Source of the DNA: Pseudomonas sp. C2B4
GTDB lineage: Bacteria; Pseudomonadota; Gammaproteobacteria; Pseudomonadales; Pseudomonadaceae
DNA: 64,000 bases
Direction: 5' to 3'
NCBI RefSeq assembly: GCF_013359695.1
Contig: NZ_JABFMU010000005.1
Span: 1 to 64,000 of the forward strand
In this document: positions 51,086 through 61,198 of the stretch, piece by piece
Numbering within the stretch: position 1 is the stretch's first letter
How the letters are laid out: each line of letters starts with the position of its first letter
Notes under the pieces: generated by a model
The model's input: the letters and a program-made list of their open reading frames with translations, nothing else
Told to the model about the DNA's origin: nothing
Database searches by the model: none
Position numbers and translations under genes: made by a program

Positions 51086-51268
51086 ATGAGCGCATCTCTA
51101 CGTAGCGTTGACGGCCAGGACGAAGCAACCATCCTGCGTGAAATCCAGAGCGCCCTGCGCGATCTGCGTTTCGGCGCGGTGGAAATCACCGTGCACAACG
51201 CCCAGGTGGTTCAGATTGAACGCAAGGAAAAATTCCGCTTGCAGCAGCCAGGCAATAAACCGAGCTGA
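51086..51268 (+). CDS. oscA: OscA, small sulfur-starvation protein (DUF2292/YezD)
   Basis: 60 residues matching the YezD/DUF2292 pattern: ILREIQSALRDLRFGAVEITVHNAQVVQIERKEKFRL. OscA is needed for use of organosulfur compounds and chromate resistance in P. corrugata and is co-transcribed with sbp, as the gene order here suggests. GAAGGAG lies 9 bases before ATG. sbp begins 91 bases on. Confidence 0.92.
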   Translation: MSASLRSVDGQDEATILREIQSALRDLRFGAVEITVHNAQVVQIERKEKFRLQQPGNKPS

Positions 51269-51359
51269 AGCAACCGCGTGACCGGCAACCCGATTTCCGT
51301 ATTTGCAAAAGCACTTCCATAAGAAAAGCCAACACTCAAGAATTCCAGGAGCTTTCACC

Positions 51360-52373
51360 ATGTCGTCGATTCGCCATTTCGCTTTGGCCGCCCTGGCCAG
51401 TGCCCTGTTTGCCGGTACCGCGGTTGCCAAGGATTACGAGCTGCTTAACGTGTCGTACGACCCGACCCGCGAGCTGTATCAGGATTACAACGCCGAGTTC
51501 GTCAATTTCTGGAAGAAAAGCAATCCTGGCGACACCGTGAAAATCCAGCAATCCCACGGTGGCTCCGGCAAGCAGGGTCGTGCGGTGATCGATGGCCTGC
51601 GCGCCGACGTGGTGACCCTGGCCCTGGCCGGCGACATCGACGAAATCGCCAAGCTCGGCAAAACCCTGCCGGCCGACTGGCAGAAACGCCTGCCGGATGC
51701 CAGCACGCCCTACACCTCGACCATCGTGTTCCTGGTGCGCAAGGGCAACCCTAAAGGGATCAAGGACTGGGGTGATCTGGTCAAGAACGACGTATCGGTG
51801 ATTACCCCGAACCCGAAAACCTCCGGTGGTGCGCGCTGGAACTTCCTCGCGGCCTGGGCTTATGGCCTGAAAGCCAATGGCGGTGACGAAGCCAAGGCCA
51901 AGGAGTATGTGCAAACCCTGTTCAAACACGTGCCAGTGCTGGACACCGGTGCTCGCGGTTCGACCATTACCTTCGTCAACAACGGTCAGGGAGACGTGTT
52001 GCTGGCCTGGGAAAACGAAGCCTTCCTGGCCCTGAAGGAAGATGGCGGCGCCGACAAGTTCGACATCGTCGTGCCTTCGCTGTCGATCCTCGCCGAGCCG
52101 CCAGTGGCCGTGGTCGACAAGAACGCCGAGAAAAAAGGCAACGAGCAAATCGCCGAGGCCTACCTCAAGCACCTGTACAGCCCGGCGGGCCAGGAAATTG
52201 CGGCGAAAAACTTCTATCGTCCACGTGACAAGGATGTCGCCGCCAAATACGCCCAGCAGTTCCCGAAACTGGATCTGGTGACCATCGATAAGGACTTCGG
52301 AGGCTGGAAAACCGCGCAGCCGAAATTCTTCAATGACGGCGGTGTATTCGACCAGATCTACCAGGCGCAGTAA
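51360..52373 (+). CDS. sbp: periplasmic sulfate-binding protein
   Basis: 337 residues with a signal peptide ([21 protein letters not shown]) and the mature Sbp/CysP fold ([65 protein letters not shown]). It delivers sulfate to the CysTWA importer encoded next. CAGGAG precedes ATG. Confidence 0.97.
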   Translation: MSSIRHFALAALASALFAGTAVAKDYELLNVSYDPTRELYQDYNAEFVNFWKKSNPGDTVKIQQSHGGSGKQGRAVIDGLRADVVTLALAGDIDEIAKLGKTLPADWQKRLPDASTPYTSTIVFLVRKGNPKGIKDWGDLVKNDVSVITPNPKTSGGARWNFLAAWAYGLKANGGDEAKAKEYVQTLFKHVPVLDTGARGSTITFVNNGQGDVLLAWENEAFLALKEDGGADKFDIVVPSLSILAEPPVAVVDKNAEKKGNEQIAEAYLKHLYSPAGQEIAAKNFYRPRDKDVAAKYAQQFPKLDLVTIDKDFGGWKTAQPKFFNDGGVFDQIYQAQ

Positions 52374-52392
52374 TCTTAAATAGCCATCAACG

Positions 52393-52418
52393 AGCCCCGG
52401 ATTTACCTTCGGGGCTTT
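52393..52418 (+). terminator. hairpin between sbp and cysT
   Basis: AGCCCCG-10 nt-CGGGGCTTTG. A short stem with only three Ts, 20 bases after sbp. It fits partial termination that leaves more sbp than permease message. Confidence 0.6.
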
Positions 52419-52442
52419 GTGCGTTCTCAACCAAGGACTTTT

Positions 52443-53261
52443 ATGTCGCGTCGTATCTCCCCCGTCATACCCGGCTTCGGGCTGACGCTGGGCTACACCT
52501 TGGTGTACCTCAGCCTGATTGTGCTCATACCACTGGCGGCGATGTTCGTGCATGCCGCTCAACTCACCTGGGATCAGTTCTGGACGATCATCTCGGCGCC
52601 ACGGGTTCTGGCGGCGCTGAAGCTGAGCTTTGGCACTGCGCTGTACGCCGCGATCATCAACGGCATCATCGGCACGCTGCTGGCCTGGGTGCTGGTGCGC
52701 TATACCTTCCCCGGACGCAAAATCATCGATGCGATGATCGATTTGCCCTTCGCGTTGCCCACCGCCGTGGCCGGTATTGCGCTGACCGCGCTGTACACCC
52801 CCACCGGGCTGGTCGGCCAGTTCGCGGCGGATCTGGGTTTCAAGATCGCTTACACCCCACTGGGCATCACCCTTGCCCTCACTTTTGTGACCCTTCCATT
52901 CGTGGTACGTACCGTACAGCCCGTTTTGGCTGATATTCCACGGGAAGTGGAAGAAGCGGCCGCGTGCCTGGGGGCGAAACCCTGGCAGGTCGCTCGTCAT
53001 ATCCTGTTGCCCGCACTGCTGCCGGCCTGGCTCACCGGTTTCGCGCTGGCCTTTGCCCGCGGGGTCGGCGAGTACGGTTCGGTGATTTTCATCGCCGGCA
53101 ACATGCCGATGAAAACCGAGATCCTGCCGCTGCTGATCATGGTCAAGCTCGACCAGTACGATTACACCGGCGCTACCTCCATTGGTGTACTGATGCTGGT
53201 GGTTTCCTTCATTCTGTTGCTGCTGATCAACTTGCTGCAGCGACGCATCGAAACCCCATAA
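52443..53261 (+). CDS. cysT: sulfate ABC transporter permease CysT
   Basis: 272 residues, six membrane segments, permease loop [50 protein letters not shown]. The conserved [14 protein letters not shown] stretch is typical of CysT/CysU. AAGGA precedes ATG 52443. Forms the channel with CysW, 13 bases downstream. Confidence 0.96.
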   Translation: MSRRISPVIPGFGLTLGYTLVYLSLIVLIPLAAMFVHAAQLTWDQFWTIISAPRVLAALKLSFGTALYAAIINGIIGTLLAWVLVRYTFPGRKIIDAMIDLPFALPTAVAGIALTALYTPTGLVGQFAADLGFKIAYTPLGITLALTFVTLPFVVRTVQPVLADIPREVEEAAACLGAKPWQVARHILLPALLPAWLTGFALAFARGVGEYGSVIFIAGNMPMKTEILPLLIMVKLDQYDYTGATSIGVLMLVVSFILLLLINLLQRRIETP

Positions 53262-53274
53262 GGAGGCGCAGAAC

Positions 53275-54147
53275 ATGTCCCAATCGTCTATTGCTGCCGC
53301 TTCCTCGGCCAACGCTGCCCGCCGTGGCAGTGCCACCTCGCGACGCATTCTGATCGGCCTTGGCTGGCTGATTTTTGCGCTGTTCCTGTTGCTGCCGCTG
53401 TTTATCGTGGTGTCCCAGGGTTTGAAGAATGGCCTGGGCGCGTTTTTCACGGCGATCTTCGAGCCTGATGCACTGTCAGCCTTGAAGCTCACGGTGATTG
53501 CGGTGCTGATTTCGGTGCCGCTGAACCTGGTGTTCGGTGTCAGTGCCGCGTGGTGCGTGAGCAAATACTCGTTCCGTGGCAAGAGCATGCTGGTGACCCT
53601 GATCGACTTGCCGTTCTCGGTATCGCCGGTGATCGCCGGTCTGGTCTATGTGCTGATGTTCGGCGCTCAGGGCCTGTTCGGTCCGTGGCTGCAGGATCAC
53701 GACATCCAGATCGTCTTCGCCTTGCCGGGCATCGTGCTGGCGACGATTTTCGTCACCGTGCCGTTCGTGGCTCGCGAGCTGATCCCGCTGATGCAGGAGC
53801 AGGGCACTCAGGAAGAAGAGGCCGCGCGCCTGCTCGGGGCCAATGGCTGGCAGATGTTCTGGCATGTCACCGTGCCCAACATCAAATGGGGTTTGATCTA
53901 TGGCGTGGTGCTGTGCACGGCGCGGGCCATGGGTGAGTTCGGTGCGGTGTCGGTGGTGTCCGGGCACATTCGCGGGGTGACCAACACCTTGCCGCTGCAC
54001 GTCGAGATCCTCTACAACGAATACAACCACGTGGCCGCGTTCGCCGTGGCGAGCCTGTTGCTGATCCTGGCGCTCTTCATCCTGCTGCTCAAGCAGTGGA
54101 GCGAAAACCGTATTAACCGCCTGCGCGCCAGCGCCGCGGAGGAATGA
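53275..54147 (+). CDS. cysW: sulfate ABC transporter permease CysW
   Basis: 290 residues, six membrane segments, loop [56 protein letters not shown], the CysW hallmark. AGGAGG precedes ATG. Partner of CysT; cysA starts 4 bases after its stop. Confidence 0.96.
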   Translation: MSQSSIAAASSANAARRGSATSRRILIGLGWLIFALFLLLPLFIVVSQGLKNGLGAFFTAIFEPDALSALKLTVIAVLISVPLNLVFGVSAAWCVSKYSFRGKSMLVTLIDLPFSVSPVIAGLVYVLMFGAQGLFGPWLQDHDIQIVFALPGIVLATIFVTVPFVARELIPLMQEQGTQEEEAARLLGANGWQMFWHVTVPNIKWGLIYGVVLCTARAMGEFGAVSVVSGHIRGVTNTLPLHVEILYNEYNHVAAFAVASLLLILALFILLLKQWSENRINRLRASAAEE

Positions 54148-54151
54148 TTTC

Positions 54152-55141
54152 ATGTCGATCGAAGTGCGTAATGTCAGCAAGAATTTTCATGCGTTCAAGG
54201 CGCTGGACAACATCAGCCTGGACATCCAGAGCGGCGAGCTGGTAGCCCTGCTCGGCCCGTCCGGTTGCGGCAAGACCACGCTGCTGCGAATCATCGCCGG
54301 CCTGGAAACGCCGGATCAGGGCAACATCGTGTTCCACGGCGAAGACGTTTCCGGCCACGATGTGCGTGATCGCAACGTCGGTTTCGTGTTCCAGCACTAC
54401 GCTTTGTTCCGTCACATGACGGTGTTCGACAACGTTGCGTTCGGCCTGCGCATGAAGCCGAAGAACCAACGCCCGAGCGAAAGCCAGATCGCGACCAAGG
54501 TCCACGAACTGTTGAACATGGTGCAGCTGGACTGGCTGTCGGATCGCTACCCGGAACAACTCTCCGGTGGCCAGCGTCAACGTATCGCCCTGGCTCGCGC
54601 CCTGGCGGTCGAACCGAAAGTGCTGCTGCTCGACGAACCCTTCGGCGCCCTCGACGCCAAGGTCCGCAAGGAACTGCGCCGCTGGCTGGCGCGGCTGCAC
54701 GAAGACATCAACCTGACGTCGGTGTTTGTGACCCACGACCAGGAAGAAGCGATGGAAGTGGCCGACCGCATCGTGGTGATGAACAAGGGTGTGATCGAGC
54801 AGATCGGTTCGCCGGGCGATGTCTACGAAAATCCGGCCAGCGATTTCGTTTATCACTTCCTCGGTGACTCGAACCGGCTGCATTTGGGCGAAGACAAGCA
54901 CGTGTTGTTCCGCCCGCACGAAGTGTCGCTGTCACGGCATGAACTGGAAGATCACCATGCGGCCGAAGTGCGGGATATCCGGCCGTTGGGCGCGACGACC
55001 CGGGTGACGCTGAAGGTGGAAGGGCAGACTGATTTGATCGAAGCCGAAGTGGTGAAGGATCACGACAGCCTGATCGGTCTGGCCAAGGGCGAGACGCTGT
55101 TCTTCAAGCCCAAGGTCTGGCAGAAAGTCGCCAACATCTAA
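54152..55141 (+). CDS. cysA: sulfate/thiosulfate ABC transporter ATPase CysA
   Basis: 329 residues. Walker [11 protein letters not shown]-loop [17 protein letters not shown], signature [15 protein letters not shown], Walker [19 protein letters not shown], switch [10 protein letters not shown], and a C-terminal TOBE-like domain from about 240. It powers sulfate import with Sbp/CysT/CysW. Confidence 0.97.
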   Translation: MSIEVRNVSKNFHAFKALDNISLDIQSGELVALLGPSGCGKTTLLRIIAGLETPDQGNIVFHGEDVSGHDVRDRNVGFVFQHYALFRHMTVFDNVAFGLRMKPKNQRPSESQIATKVHELLNMVQLDWLSDRYPEQLSGGQRQRIALARALAVEPKVLLLDEPFGALDAKVRKELRRWLARLHEDINLTSVFVTHDQEEAMEVADRIVVMNKGVIEQIGSPGDVYENPASDFVYHFLGDSNRLHLGEDKHVLFRPHEVSLSRHELEDHHAAEVRDIRPLGATTRVTLKVEGQTDLIEAEVVKDHDSLIGLAKGETLFFKPKVWQKVANI

Positions 55142-55149
55142 GATCAAAA

Positions 55150-55226
55150 GCTTCGCGAGCAAGCCCGCTCCCACAGGTTTTGTGTATAACACAGATCCTG
55201 TGGGAGCGAGCCTGCTCGCGAAGGCG
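55150..55226. repeat. REPIN, mixed cores
   Basis: Left arm GCTTCGCGAGCAAGCCCGCT + CCCACAGG, right arm CCTGTGGGAGCGAGCCTGCT + CGCGAAGGC. The two arms differ in their centre (AAGCCC against AGGCTC), so the hairpin has a mismatch bubble. Confidence 0.9.
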
Positions 55227-55228
55227 AT

Positions 55229-55750
55229 CTAAGCAGCAGCGCGATTCGGATTAATCCGCACACCCCCCGCCCGCGCCTCGATCTGCTCTTTGAGCTCATG
55301 CCGCAACCCCAACATGAACGCCAGTTCGGCCACCACAAACAGCGGCCCGACAATCAACCCCGACACATCATCGACAAACGCCGGTTTGCGCCCTTCGTAG
55401 TGATGGCCGACAAACTGGATCGCCCAGCCCACCACAAACATCCCCAGGCCGCTCGCGAGCCAGACCAGCGTGCTTTGCTGCGCCAGCACCTGACCGGCCC
55501 ACACGCACAGCCCCAGCAGCACCGTCATCAGCACCCCGAGGCGAAGCTCCAGGCGTAGGTAGAACCACGCCGATGCCAGCGACACCAGCACCGCCGGTGA
55601 AAGCCAGCCCCCGGCCCATTGGGGGCGGGACAGCAACACAGCCACTGCCACGACGATCAGCGGAATACCGACGAAGTGGGTGGCGATGTTGCGCGGATCA
55701 CGGTGGTAGGCGGCATATTGACTGAGATGGTCAACGAGGCTTTTTTTCAT
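55229..55750 (-). CDS. DUF962 / Mpo1-like membrane protein
   Basis: 173 residues from ATG 55750, with a strong AGGAGGAATAACA ribosome site. Family signature: SLVDHLSQYAAYHRDPRNIATHFVGIPLIV and QFVGHHYEGRKPAFVDDVSGLIVGPLFVVAE, with four hydrophobic segments. The conserved histidines match those that bind iron in yeast Mpo1 (Ygl010w), a 2-hydroxy fatty acid dioxygenase. Whether the bacterial enzyme uses the same substrate is not known. Confidence 0.9.
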   Translation of the reverse strand: MKKSLVDHLSQYAAYHRDPRNIATHFVGIPLIVVAVAVLLSRPQWAGGWLSPAVLVSLASAWFYLRLELRLGVLMTVLLGLCVWAGQVLAQQSTLVWLASGLGMFVVGWAIQFVGHHYEGRKPAFVDDVSGLIVGPLFVVAELAFMLGLRHELKEQIEARAGGVRINPNRAAA

Positions 55751-55834
55751 TGTTATTCCTCCTGTAGGGTGACTGATCTTGCCTCGGGGCCATTTTTTGC
55801 TCTGTCGGCCAGGCGACAATCTCTAGGAGTTTTC

Positions 55835-56521
55835 ATGGATATGCAGGTCTGGCGTGCGCGCCTGATGCGCGGTCAGTGGTTCAGTCATCTGCCTGTTTCC
55901 CTACAGGATAGTCTGCTGACTGCCGCGCGGGTGCGGCACTTGTCTGCGGGGCAGCGCCTGTTCCAGCGTGGCGATCCACCTTGCGGCCTGTATGCGGTGC
56001 TCGAAGGCGCGGTGCGTATCGGTGCCGTGAACGAACAGGGCAAGGAGGCATTGCTGGGCCTGGTGGAACCGCCGCACTGGTTCGGTGAGATCTGCCTGTT
56101 CGATGGCCAGCCACGTACCCACGATGCCTTTGCCGCGGGCCAGTGCACGCTGTTGCACATCCCGCAGACCGCGCTGCTCGCCTTGCTGGACCAACAACCG
56201 GCGCACTGGCGGCAACTGGCGTTGCTGATGAGCCAGAAACTGCGCATGACCTTCATCAATCTCGAACAGCTGAGCCTGATGCCGGCCCCTGCACGGCTGG
56301 CGCATCGTTTGCTGATGATCGCCGAAGGCTACGGCCAGCTCGACGAACCGCGCCGCATCCTGCAACTGCCGCAGGAGCAGTTGGCATCGATGCTGTCGCT
56401 GTCGCGCCAGACCACCAATCAGATCCTCAAGGAATTGCAGGGGCAGGGGATCATCGGGCTGAGTTACGGCGAAATTGAAATCCTTGATGCCGCGCGATTG
56501 CGGGCGTTGGCGACGATCTGA
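55835..56521 (+). CDS. Crp/Fnr-family regulator
   Basis: 228 residues from ATG 55835 (TAGGAG ahead). A cyclic-nucleotide-binding-type sensor domain (HLSAGQRLFQRGDPPCGLYAVLEGAVRIGAVNEQGKEALLGLVEPPHWFGEICLFDGQPRTHDA) and a helix-turn-helix (QLPQEQLASMLSLSRQTTNQILKELQGQGII). It lacks the N-terminal cysteine cluster of FNR. Ligand and targets unknown. Divergent from the DUF962 gene with an 84-base intergenic gap, so it may act there. Confidence 0.88.
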   Translation: MDMQVWRARLMRGQWFSHLPVSLQDSLLTAARVRHLSAGQRLFQRGDPPCGLYAVLEGAVRIGAVNEQGKEALLGLVEPPHWFGEICLFDGQPRTHDAFAAGQCTLLHIPQTALLALLDQQPAHWRQLALLMSQKLRMTFINLEQLSLMPAPARLAHRLLMIAEGYGQLDEPRRILQLPQEQLASMLSLSRQTTNQILKELQGQGIIGLSYGEIEILDAARLRALATI

Positions 56522-56561
56522 CGATGGTGGAGTGTCAGCAGGTTTGGTTGCTGATTGATCC

Positions 56562-56663
56562 GGCCTCTTCGCGGGCAAGCCCGCTCCCACAGGGTTTTAG
56601 GTTGATCACAAAACCGTGATTCACCCAGATCACTGTGGGAGCGAGCCTGCTCGCGAAGAGGCC
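56562..56663. repeat. REPIN, mixed cores
   Basis: GGCCTCTTCGCGGGCAAGCC + CGCTCCCACA paired with TGTGGGAGCGAGCCTGCTCG + CGAAGAGGCC. It lies between the convergent Crp-like and AraC-like genes. Confidence 0.9.
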
Positions 56664-56691
56664 AGCCCAGACCCCCAAAAATCCTGATCCC

Positions 56692-57696
56692 TCAGCGCAA
56701 CCCATCCCGAAACTGCCCCGGCGTCATCCCCGTCCAGCGCTTGAACGCCCGGCTGAAACTGCTGGTATCGGCAAACCCCAGCAGATAACTGATCTCACTC
56801 AGCGACACCTGTGGATCGCGCAGGTGCAGCAGCGCCAGGTTCTCGCGGCTTTCGTTGAGCAGCGTATCAAACCGACAACCCTCATCCGCCAAATGTCGTT
56901 GCAGGCTGCGCAGGCTCAGGTGCAGGGCCTTGGCGATGTGTTCGGCGCTGGGTTCGCCTTCCGGCAATTGCTCTTCGATGGCGTCGCGGACCTTGCGCTC
57001 CCAGGTCAGCGGCTTGAGCTGCGCCAGGGTGCGCTTGAGCACCGTTTCGTTGTGTTCGGCCAGCTCCGGGTTGGCGTCGTCCAGGTGGCTGTCGAAATCG
57101 ATGAATGCGAACTCCAGCCGATCCTCGTTGGCGCCGAAATGCACCGGCGAGCGGAACACCTTGTGCCACTGGTGCGCATCCGCCGGTTCCGGGCGGCGCA
57201 GGTACACCGCCAGCGGTGCGTAATCGCGACCCAGGCGGTTGCGGCACGTGCGCACGTAAATGGCCGTGAAGGCATCGATGGCTTCGAAGGCCGGGGCGAG
57301 GTTGCCCGGGGGGATTTTCAGGCGGAAGTGGTAGCGGTCTTCAGCACGGGTCAGCTCCAGTTCCAGGGCATCGCTCACCACTTGGTGATAGCGCACGATG
57401 CGTTCGAACACCTCGCGCAAACTGCCGCTGGCCACCAGCGCATAGCCCAGGGCGTGAAAGGTGGTGGGGCTGACGAAACGCGAGACGCGCAAGCCGATCG
57501 CCGGGTCGCCGCTGGCCTGCACCGCCAGTTCCCACAGGCGTGTGGTCCCTGATAGCGGATAGCGGGCGTTCGGGTCGTCCATCAGTTGCGGGTCGAGCCC
57601 GGCTTGCTGGCACAGCGCGGTGCTGTCGAGGCCCAGGGCATCGAGTTGCTTGCGCAGAGCGCGGGTCCAGCTGGCGAGGGAGGTCGGTTCAGTCAT
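56692..57696 (-). CDS. AraC-family regulator with arabinose-binding-type N domain
   Basis: 334 residues. N-terminal PF12625-type domain (TRLWELAVQASGDPAIGLRVSRFVSPTTFHALGYALVASGSLREVFERIVRYHQVVSD) and a C-terminal pair of helix-turn-helices (AEHIAKALHLSLRSLQRHLADEGCRFD... SLSEISYLLGFADTSSFSRAFKRWTGMTPGQFR). Divergently transcribed from the desaturase/hydroxylase gene 100 bases away, its most likely target. Confidence 0.92.
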   Translation of the reverse strand: MTEPTSLASWTRALRKQLDALGLDSTALCQQAGLDPQLMDDPNARYPLSGTTRLWELAVQASGDPAIGLRVSRFVSPTTFHALGYALVASGSLREVFERIVRYHQVVSDALELELTRAEDRYHFRLKIPPGNLAPAFEAIDAFTAIYVRTCRNRLGRDYAPLAVYLRRPEPADAHQWHKVFRSPVHFGANEDRLEFAFIDFDSHLDDANPELAEHNETVLKRTLAQLKPLTWERKVRDAIEEQLPEGEPSAEHIAKALHLSLRSLQRHLADEGCRFDTLLNESRENLALLHLRDPQVSLSEISYLLGFADTSSFSRAFKRWTGMTPGQFRDGLR

Positions 57697-57796
57697 GCTG
57701 ATTGGCGCTTCCGGTCAACAGGTTGGCGTTCACGGCTACCGCTACAGGATGACGCAGCAGGCAGGATGCGAACATCAATAACCAGAGGATGGAAGC

Positions 57797-58870
57797 ATGC
57801 ATGGTACTTCTGCAAGTCCCCAGCGACTGAATGCAACTCAACGCTCGGCCCATATTCGTGAAGTGGTGCTGGCCAAGGGCGTGGAATTGCGCGAGCGCTA
57901 CCCGATTCTCAAACACCAGGATGCCCTGGGTGCGGGCATTCTGGCCTTCGCGTTGGCCGGGATGATCGGCTCGGCGGCGCTCTACATGACGGGGCATTTG
58001 CCGTGGTGGGCGTGCCTGCTCCTCAATGGATTTTTCGCTTCGCTGACCCATGAGCTGGAGCATGACCTGATTCACAGCATGTACTTCCGCAAGCAGCGAG
58101 TGCCGCACAACCTGATGATGGGCCTGGTCTGGCTGGCGCGACCGAGCACCATCAACCCGTGGATTCGCCGCCATCTGCACCTCAACCATCACAAGGTCTC
58201 CGGCACGGAAACCGATATGGAAGAGCGGGCGATCACCAACGGCGAACCCTGGGGCATCGCCCGGTTACTGATGGTCGGCGACAACATGATGTCGTCGTTT
58301 ATCCGCTTGCTGCGAGCGAAAACCCGGGCGCAAAAAATCAGCATCATCCAGCGCACCTTGAAGGTCTACGCACCGCTGGCGCTGGTGCATTGGGGGGCGT
58401 GGTACGTGTTCCTGGGCTTCCATGCCATCAATGGCGTCGCCCATCTGCTGGGCATGCCGATTGAATGGTCGGCGGCCACCTTGTCGGTGATGCAGGTCAT
58501 CGATATCGCCGCCGTGGTGATCATCGGCCCGAACGTGTTGCGCACGTTTTGCCTGCATTTCATCAGCTCGAACATGCATTACTACGGCGACGTGGAGCCG
58601 GGCAACGTGATGCAACAGTGCCAGGTGCTGAACCCATGGTGGCTGTGGCCGTTGCAGGCGTTCTGCTTCAACTTCGGCAGCACCCACGGCATCCATCATT
58701 TCGTTGTGAAGGAACCGTTCTACATTCGCCAGATGACGGCGCCGGTGGCGCATAAAGTGATGCGTGAGATGGGCGTGCGCTTCAATGATTTCGGCACGTT
58801 TGGCCGGGCCAACCGATTTGAGCGCAAGGCGACGGCGGAGTCGCAGCCGGTGCGTGCCGCTCAGGTTTGA
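57797..58870 (+). CDS. membrane fatty-acid desaturase/hydroxylase-family protein
   Basis: 357 residues with four to five membrane segments and histidine clusters HELEHDLIH, HLHLNHH and HGIHHF that coordinate a diiron centre (PF00487). It differs from DesA at 47545 and belongs to the desaturase group sometimes labelled alkane monooxygenase-like. Reaction and substrate cannot be told from sequence. The divergent AraC regulator suggests an inducible role. AGGATGGAAGC precedes ATG. Confidence 0.87.
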   Translation: MHGTSASPQRLNATQRSAHIREVVLAKGVELRERYPILKHQDALGAGILAFALAGMIGSAALYMTGHLPWWACLLLNGFFASLTHELEHDLIHSMYFRKQRVPHNLMMGLVWLARPSTINPWIRRHLHLNHHKVSGTETDMEERAITNGEPWGIARLLMVGDNMMSSFIRLLRAKTRAQKISIIQRTLKVYAPLALVHWGAWYVFLGFHAINGVAHLLGMPIEWSAATLSVMQVIDIAAVVIIGPNVLRTFCLHFISSNMHYYGDVEPGNVMQQCQVLNPWWLWPLQAFCFNFGSTHGIHHFVVKEPFYIRQMTAPVAHKVMREMGVRFNDFGTFGRANRFERKATAESQPVRAAQV

Positions 58871-59370
58871 GTCATGCATTCGGCCCGGAAAACTCAGGTG
58901 CAAAGGTGTTCGTCATCAAATTGACCCAAAGGGACGCTACGGTGTGATGCAAGCAACGATGAGGGCGGTTGCCGTGGGGGTAAACGGCTTATGCAATTAA
59001 GGTCTATTAAAGTAATTAAATATTCCTTTATTGGATAACCGATTTCGCCAATCATCAGCTTCAGAGTTGTTGATCAGCGCTGACAGAATCTGAGTTTTCC
59101 GGGGCCGTCTCCTTGGCAGGGTGCGGTCCCTTTTTTATTCCCCCCGAAAAACCACCACCGACCCTTGTGGGAGCGAGCCTGCTCGCGAAGGGGCCGTGTC
59201 AGTCAACCGTGATGACAACTGACAGACCGCTTTCGCGAGCAGGCTCGCTCCCACAATGGTCGCGCCATATATTCGATATAGGTCTTAATAAATAGCTTCT
59301 TATTCCTTAACGAATATAAATCTCCTCCCTATACTCGACCGGGAACAGACACGCAGCAGGAGAGTTCCCC
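58871..59370. other. intergenic region with AT-rich tracts and REPIN
   Basis: No gene is supported. AT-rich tracts at 58990-59035 and 59262-59330 resemble the leaders of oscA and the ABC operons; the second contains CCTTAACGAATATAAATC (59306-59323), 48 bases before the hydrolase gene. A REPIN occupies 59165-59256. Confidence 0.55.
59165..59256. repeat. REPIN, GTGTCAGTC-spacer type
   Basis: Arms TTGTGGGAGCGAGCCTGCTC + GCGAA and its complement; spacer GGGGCCGTGTCAGTCAACCG. Confidence 0.92.
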
Positions 59371-59952
59371 ATGCGCAACGAATCAATTCGCTACCTGATT
59401 GTGCCGGGCTGGCAAGGATCGCCAGAAGATCATTGGCAAAGCCACTGGCAGAACAGTCTGCCGAACAGCGCACGGGTGGAGCAGGCTGACTGGCTCACGC
59501 CGCGCCGTGAAGACTGGGTCGCGGCGCTGGCCGAGGCGATTGCCGCTGATAGCACGCCGGTGATTCTGATTGCCCACAGCCTGGGCTGCATCACCGTCGC
59601 CCATTGGGCGGCGACGGCGCCATTGCCGTTTCTGCGTCAGGTACGCGGTGCTTTGCTGGTCGCCCCGGCTGACGTCGAGCGTCCGGCCTGCGCGCCGGCG
59701 CTGCGCAACTTTGCGCCGATTCCTACCGACTTGTTGCCGTTTCCGAGCCAGGTCGTCAGCTCCGACAACGACGCCGCCGTGAGTGCGCCGCGGGCGCTGG
59801 AGCTGGCGCGTCACTGGGGTGCTGAGGCGGGGATTCTGTCGGGCGCCGGGCACATCAATGTGAAGTCCGGCCACCAACGCTGGGAACAGGGTTTTGCCTA
59901 TCTCTATCGCCTGCAAAACCGCATGGAACACCACGCCCTGCGCCGTGCTTGA
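59371..59952 (+). CDS. RBBP9/YdeN-type alpha/beta hydrolase
   Basis: 193 residues of the small serine hydrolase family: YLIVPGWQGSPEDHWQSHWQ, nucleophile elbow AHSLGC, Asp in SDNDAAVS and His in GAGHIN. Substrate unknown. It begins the 59-61 kb block with the sigma-54 AAA protein and an NlpA-type binding protein, a grouping seen in sulfur-starvation loci of pseudomonads. CAGGAGAG precedes ATG. Confidence 0.9.
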   Translation: MRNESIRYLIVPGWQGSPEDHWQSHWQNSLPNSARVEQADWLTPRREDWVAALAEAIAADSTPVILIAHSLGCITVAHWAATAPLPFLRQVRGALLVAPADVERPACAPALRNFAPIPTDLLPFPSQVVSSDNDAAVSAPRALELARHWGAEAGILSGAGHINVKSGHQRWEQGFAYLYRLQNRMEHHALRRA

Positions 59953-60003
59953 ACCTTTTTTTAACGCCCCCCGTCTCCCGGCGGTTTTGGGCGGGAGACT
60001 GCC

Positions 60004-60927
60004 ATGAGCTTTGAAACCTTCGGTCAGCCGCTGCTGACCTTTCCCGACGCCGAAAAGAGTCCCCTGAGCATCCGCGCCAAGGCGCTGGTGTTCGTTGATC
60101 CACGTTCGCGGCAATTGCGCCAGGAACTGGAGCAACTGGCGCCGCGTTCGATCTCGGTGCTGATCCGTGGTGAAACCGGCACCGGCAAGGAGTTGCTGGC
60201 GCGGCACATCCATCGCGCCAGTGATCGCGGCGGGTTGTTCGTCTCGGTCAATTGCGGCGCGATCAGCCCTACCTACGCCGATGCCGAATTGTTCGGTTAT
60301 GCCGCCGGCAGTTTCAGCGGATCGGCCAGCAGCCGTGCCGGCTGGTTTGGTTCGGCCAACGGCGGCACCTTGTACCTGGACGAGATCGGCGACTTGCCGC
60401 TGCCGATTCAGATCAAATTGCTCGCTGCCCTGGAAAACCACGAAGTCACCCGCGTCGGCGCGCATCAGCCAAGTCCGGTGGACGTGCGTCTGGTCGCCGC
60501 CACCAGCATCGACCTGGCCCAGGCTGTCGCCGCCGGTAAATTCCATGAACGGCTCTACCACTACCTCAGCGAAGGCCAGCTCGAACTGCCGGCGCTGCGT
60601 GAGCGGGTGGGCGACATCTTGTCGTTGGCCGAATACTTCCTCGGTATCTACAGCCAGCGTCTGGACCTGCCGGTCCCGCTGATCAGCGAGGCCGCGCAGC
60701 GGGTGCTGGAACGCCACAGTTGGCCGGGCAATACCCGGGAGCTGGAAAACGTCATTCACTTTGCGCTGCTGGTCAGCACTGGTGACGAGATTTTGCCGGA
60801 GCATTTGAATCTGCCGGATGAAGGCCTGAAGCAGATCGAACAGCAGCTCAAGCAGATTCTTGGCAATGCTACCGACACCGAAAAAGGCGCTTTGAAACAA
60901 TTACTTAAGGACACTGGCCTCCTGTAG
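60004..60927 (+). CDS. short sigma-54-type AAA+ protein without DNA-binding domain
   Basis: 307 residues: an AAA+ domain only. Walker A GETGTGKE (56-63), Walker B GGTLYLDEIGDLP, and sensor II region SWPGNTRELENVIHF are normal. The sigma-54-contacting GAFTGA loop reads GSFSGS (102-107). There is no N-terminal sensor domain, and no Fis-type helix-turn-helix follows; the protein ends LKQLLKDTGLL. The stop codon TAG lies in the first bases of a REPIN (60921), so the C terminus may have been lost. It could act from solution on sigma-54, or have lost that role. Confidence 0.85.
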   Translation: MSFETFGQPLLTFPDAEKSPLSIRAKALVFVDPRSRQLRQELEQLAPRSISVLIRGETGTGKELLARHIHRASDRGGLFVSVNCGAISPTYADAELFGYAAGSFSGSASSRAGWFGSANGGTLYLDEIGDLPLPIQIKLLAALENHEVTRVGAHQPSPVDVRLVAATSIDLAQAVAAGKFHERLYHYLSEGQLELPALRERVGDILSLAEYFLGIYSQRLDLPVPLISEAAQRVLERHSWPGNTRELENVIHFALLVSTGDEILPEHLNLPDEGLKQIEQQLKQILGNATDTEKGALKQLLKDTGLL

Positions 60928-61024
60928 GAGCGAGCTCGCTCGCGAAAAACCAGAGATCGCCACGGGGTACCAGACTTCCAGCGTTATCGTTCACGACCAT
61001 CGCGAGCGAGCTCGCTCCTACAGG
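60921..61024. repeat. REPIN, TAGGAG variant overlapping a stop codon
   Basis: CCTGTAGGAGCGAGCTCGCT + CGCGA inverted with TCGCGAGCGAGCTCGCTCCT + ACAGG. The TAG of the arm is the stop of the sigma-54-type gene. Confidence 0.9.
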
Positions 61025-61198
61025 GAAGCTGCGGGCTAGAGCTGTATGAACAAAATGGAATATGAAAGTGAATAAAAGATATTGTTCGGGAATAAAAAAT
61101 CCCGGTATTGTCCGCATCACGCCAGCGATAGCACTTCACTGGCACTCGTATTAATAGCCGTCGCCACAAGCGACTGTGATTTTCGATAAGGACACTGC

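Noticed and set aside
51336..53588. 750-codon minus-strand frame opposite sbp-cysT-cysW
   Set aside because: Antisense to three well-known sulfate-transport genes.
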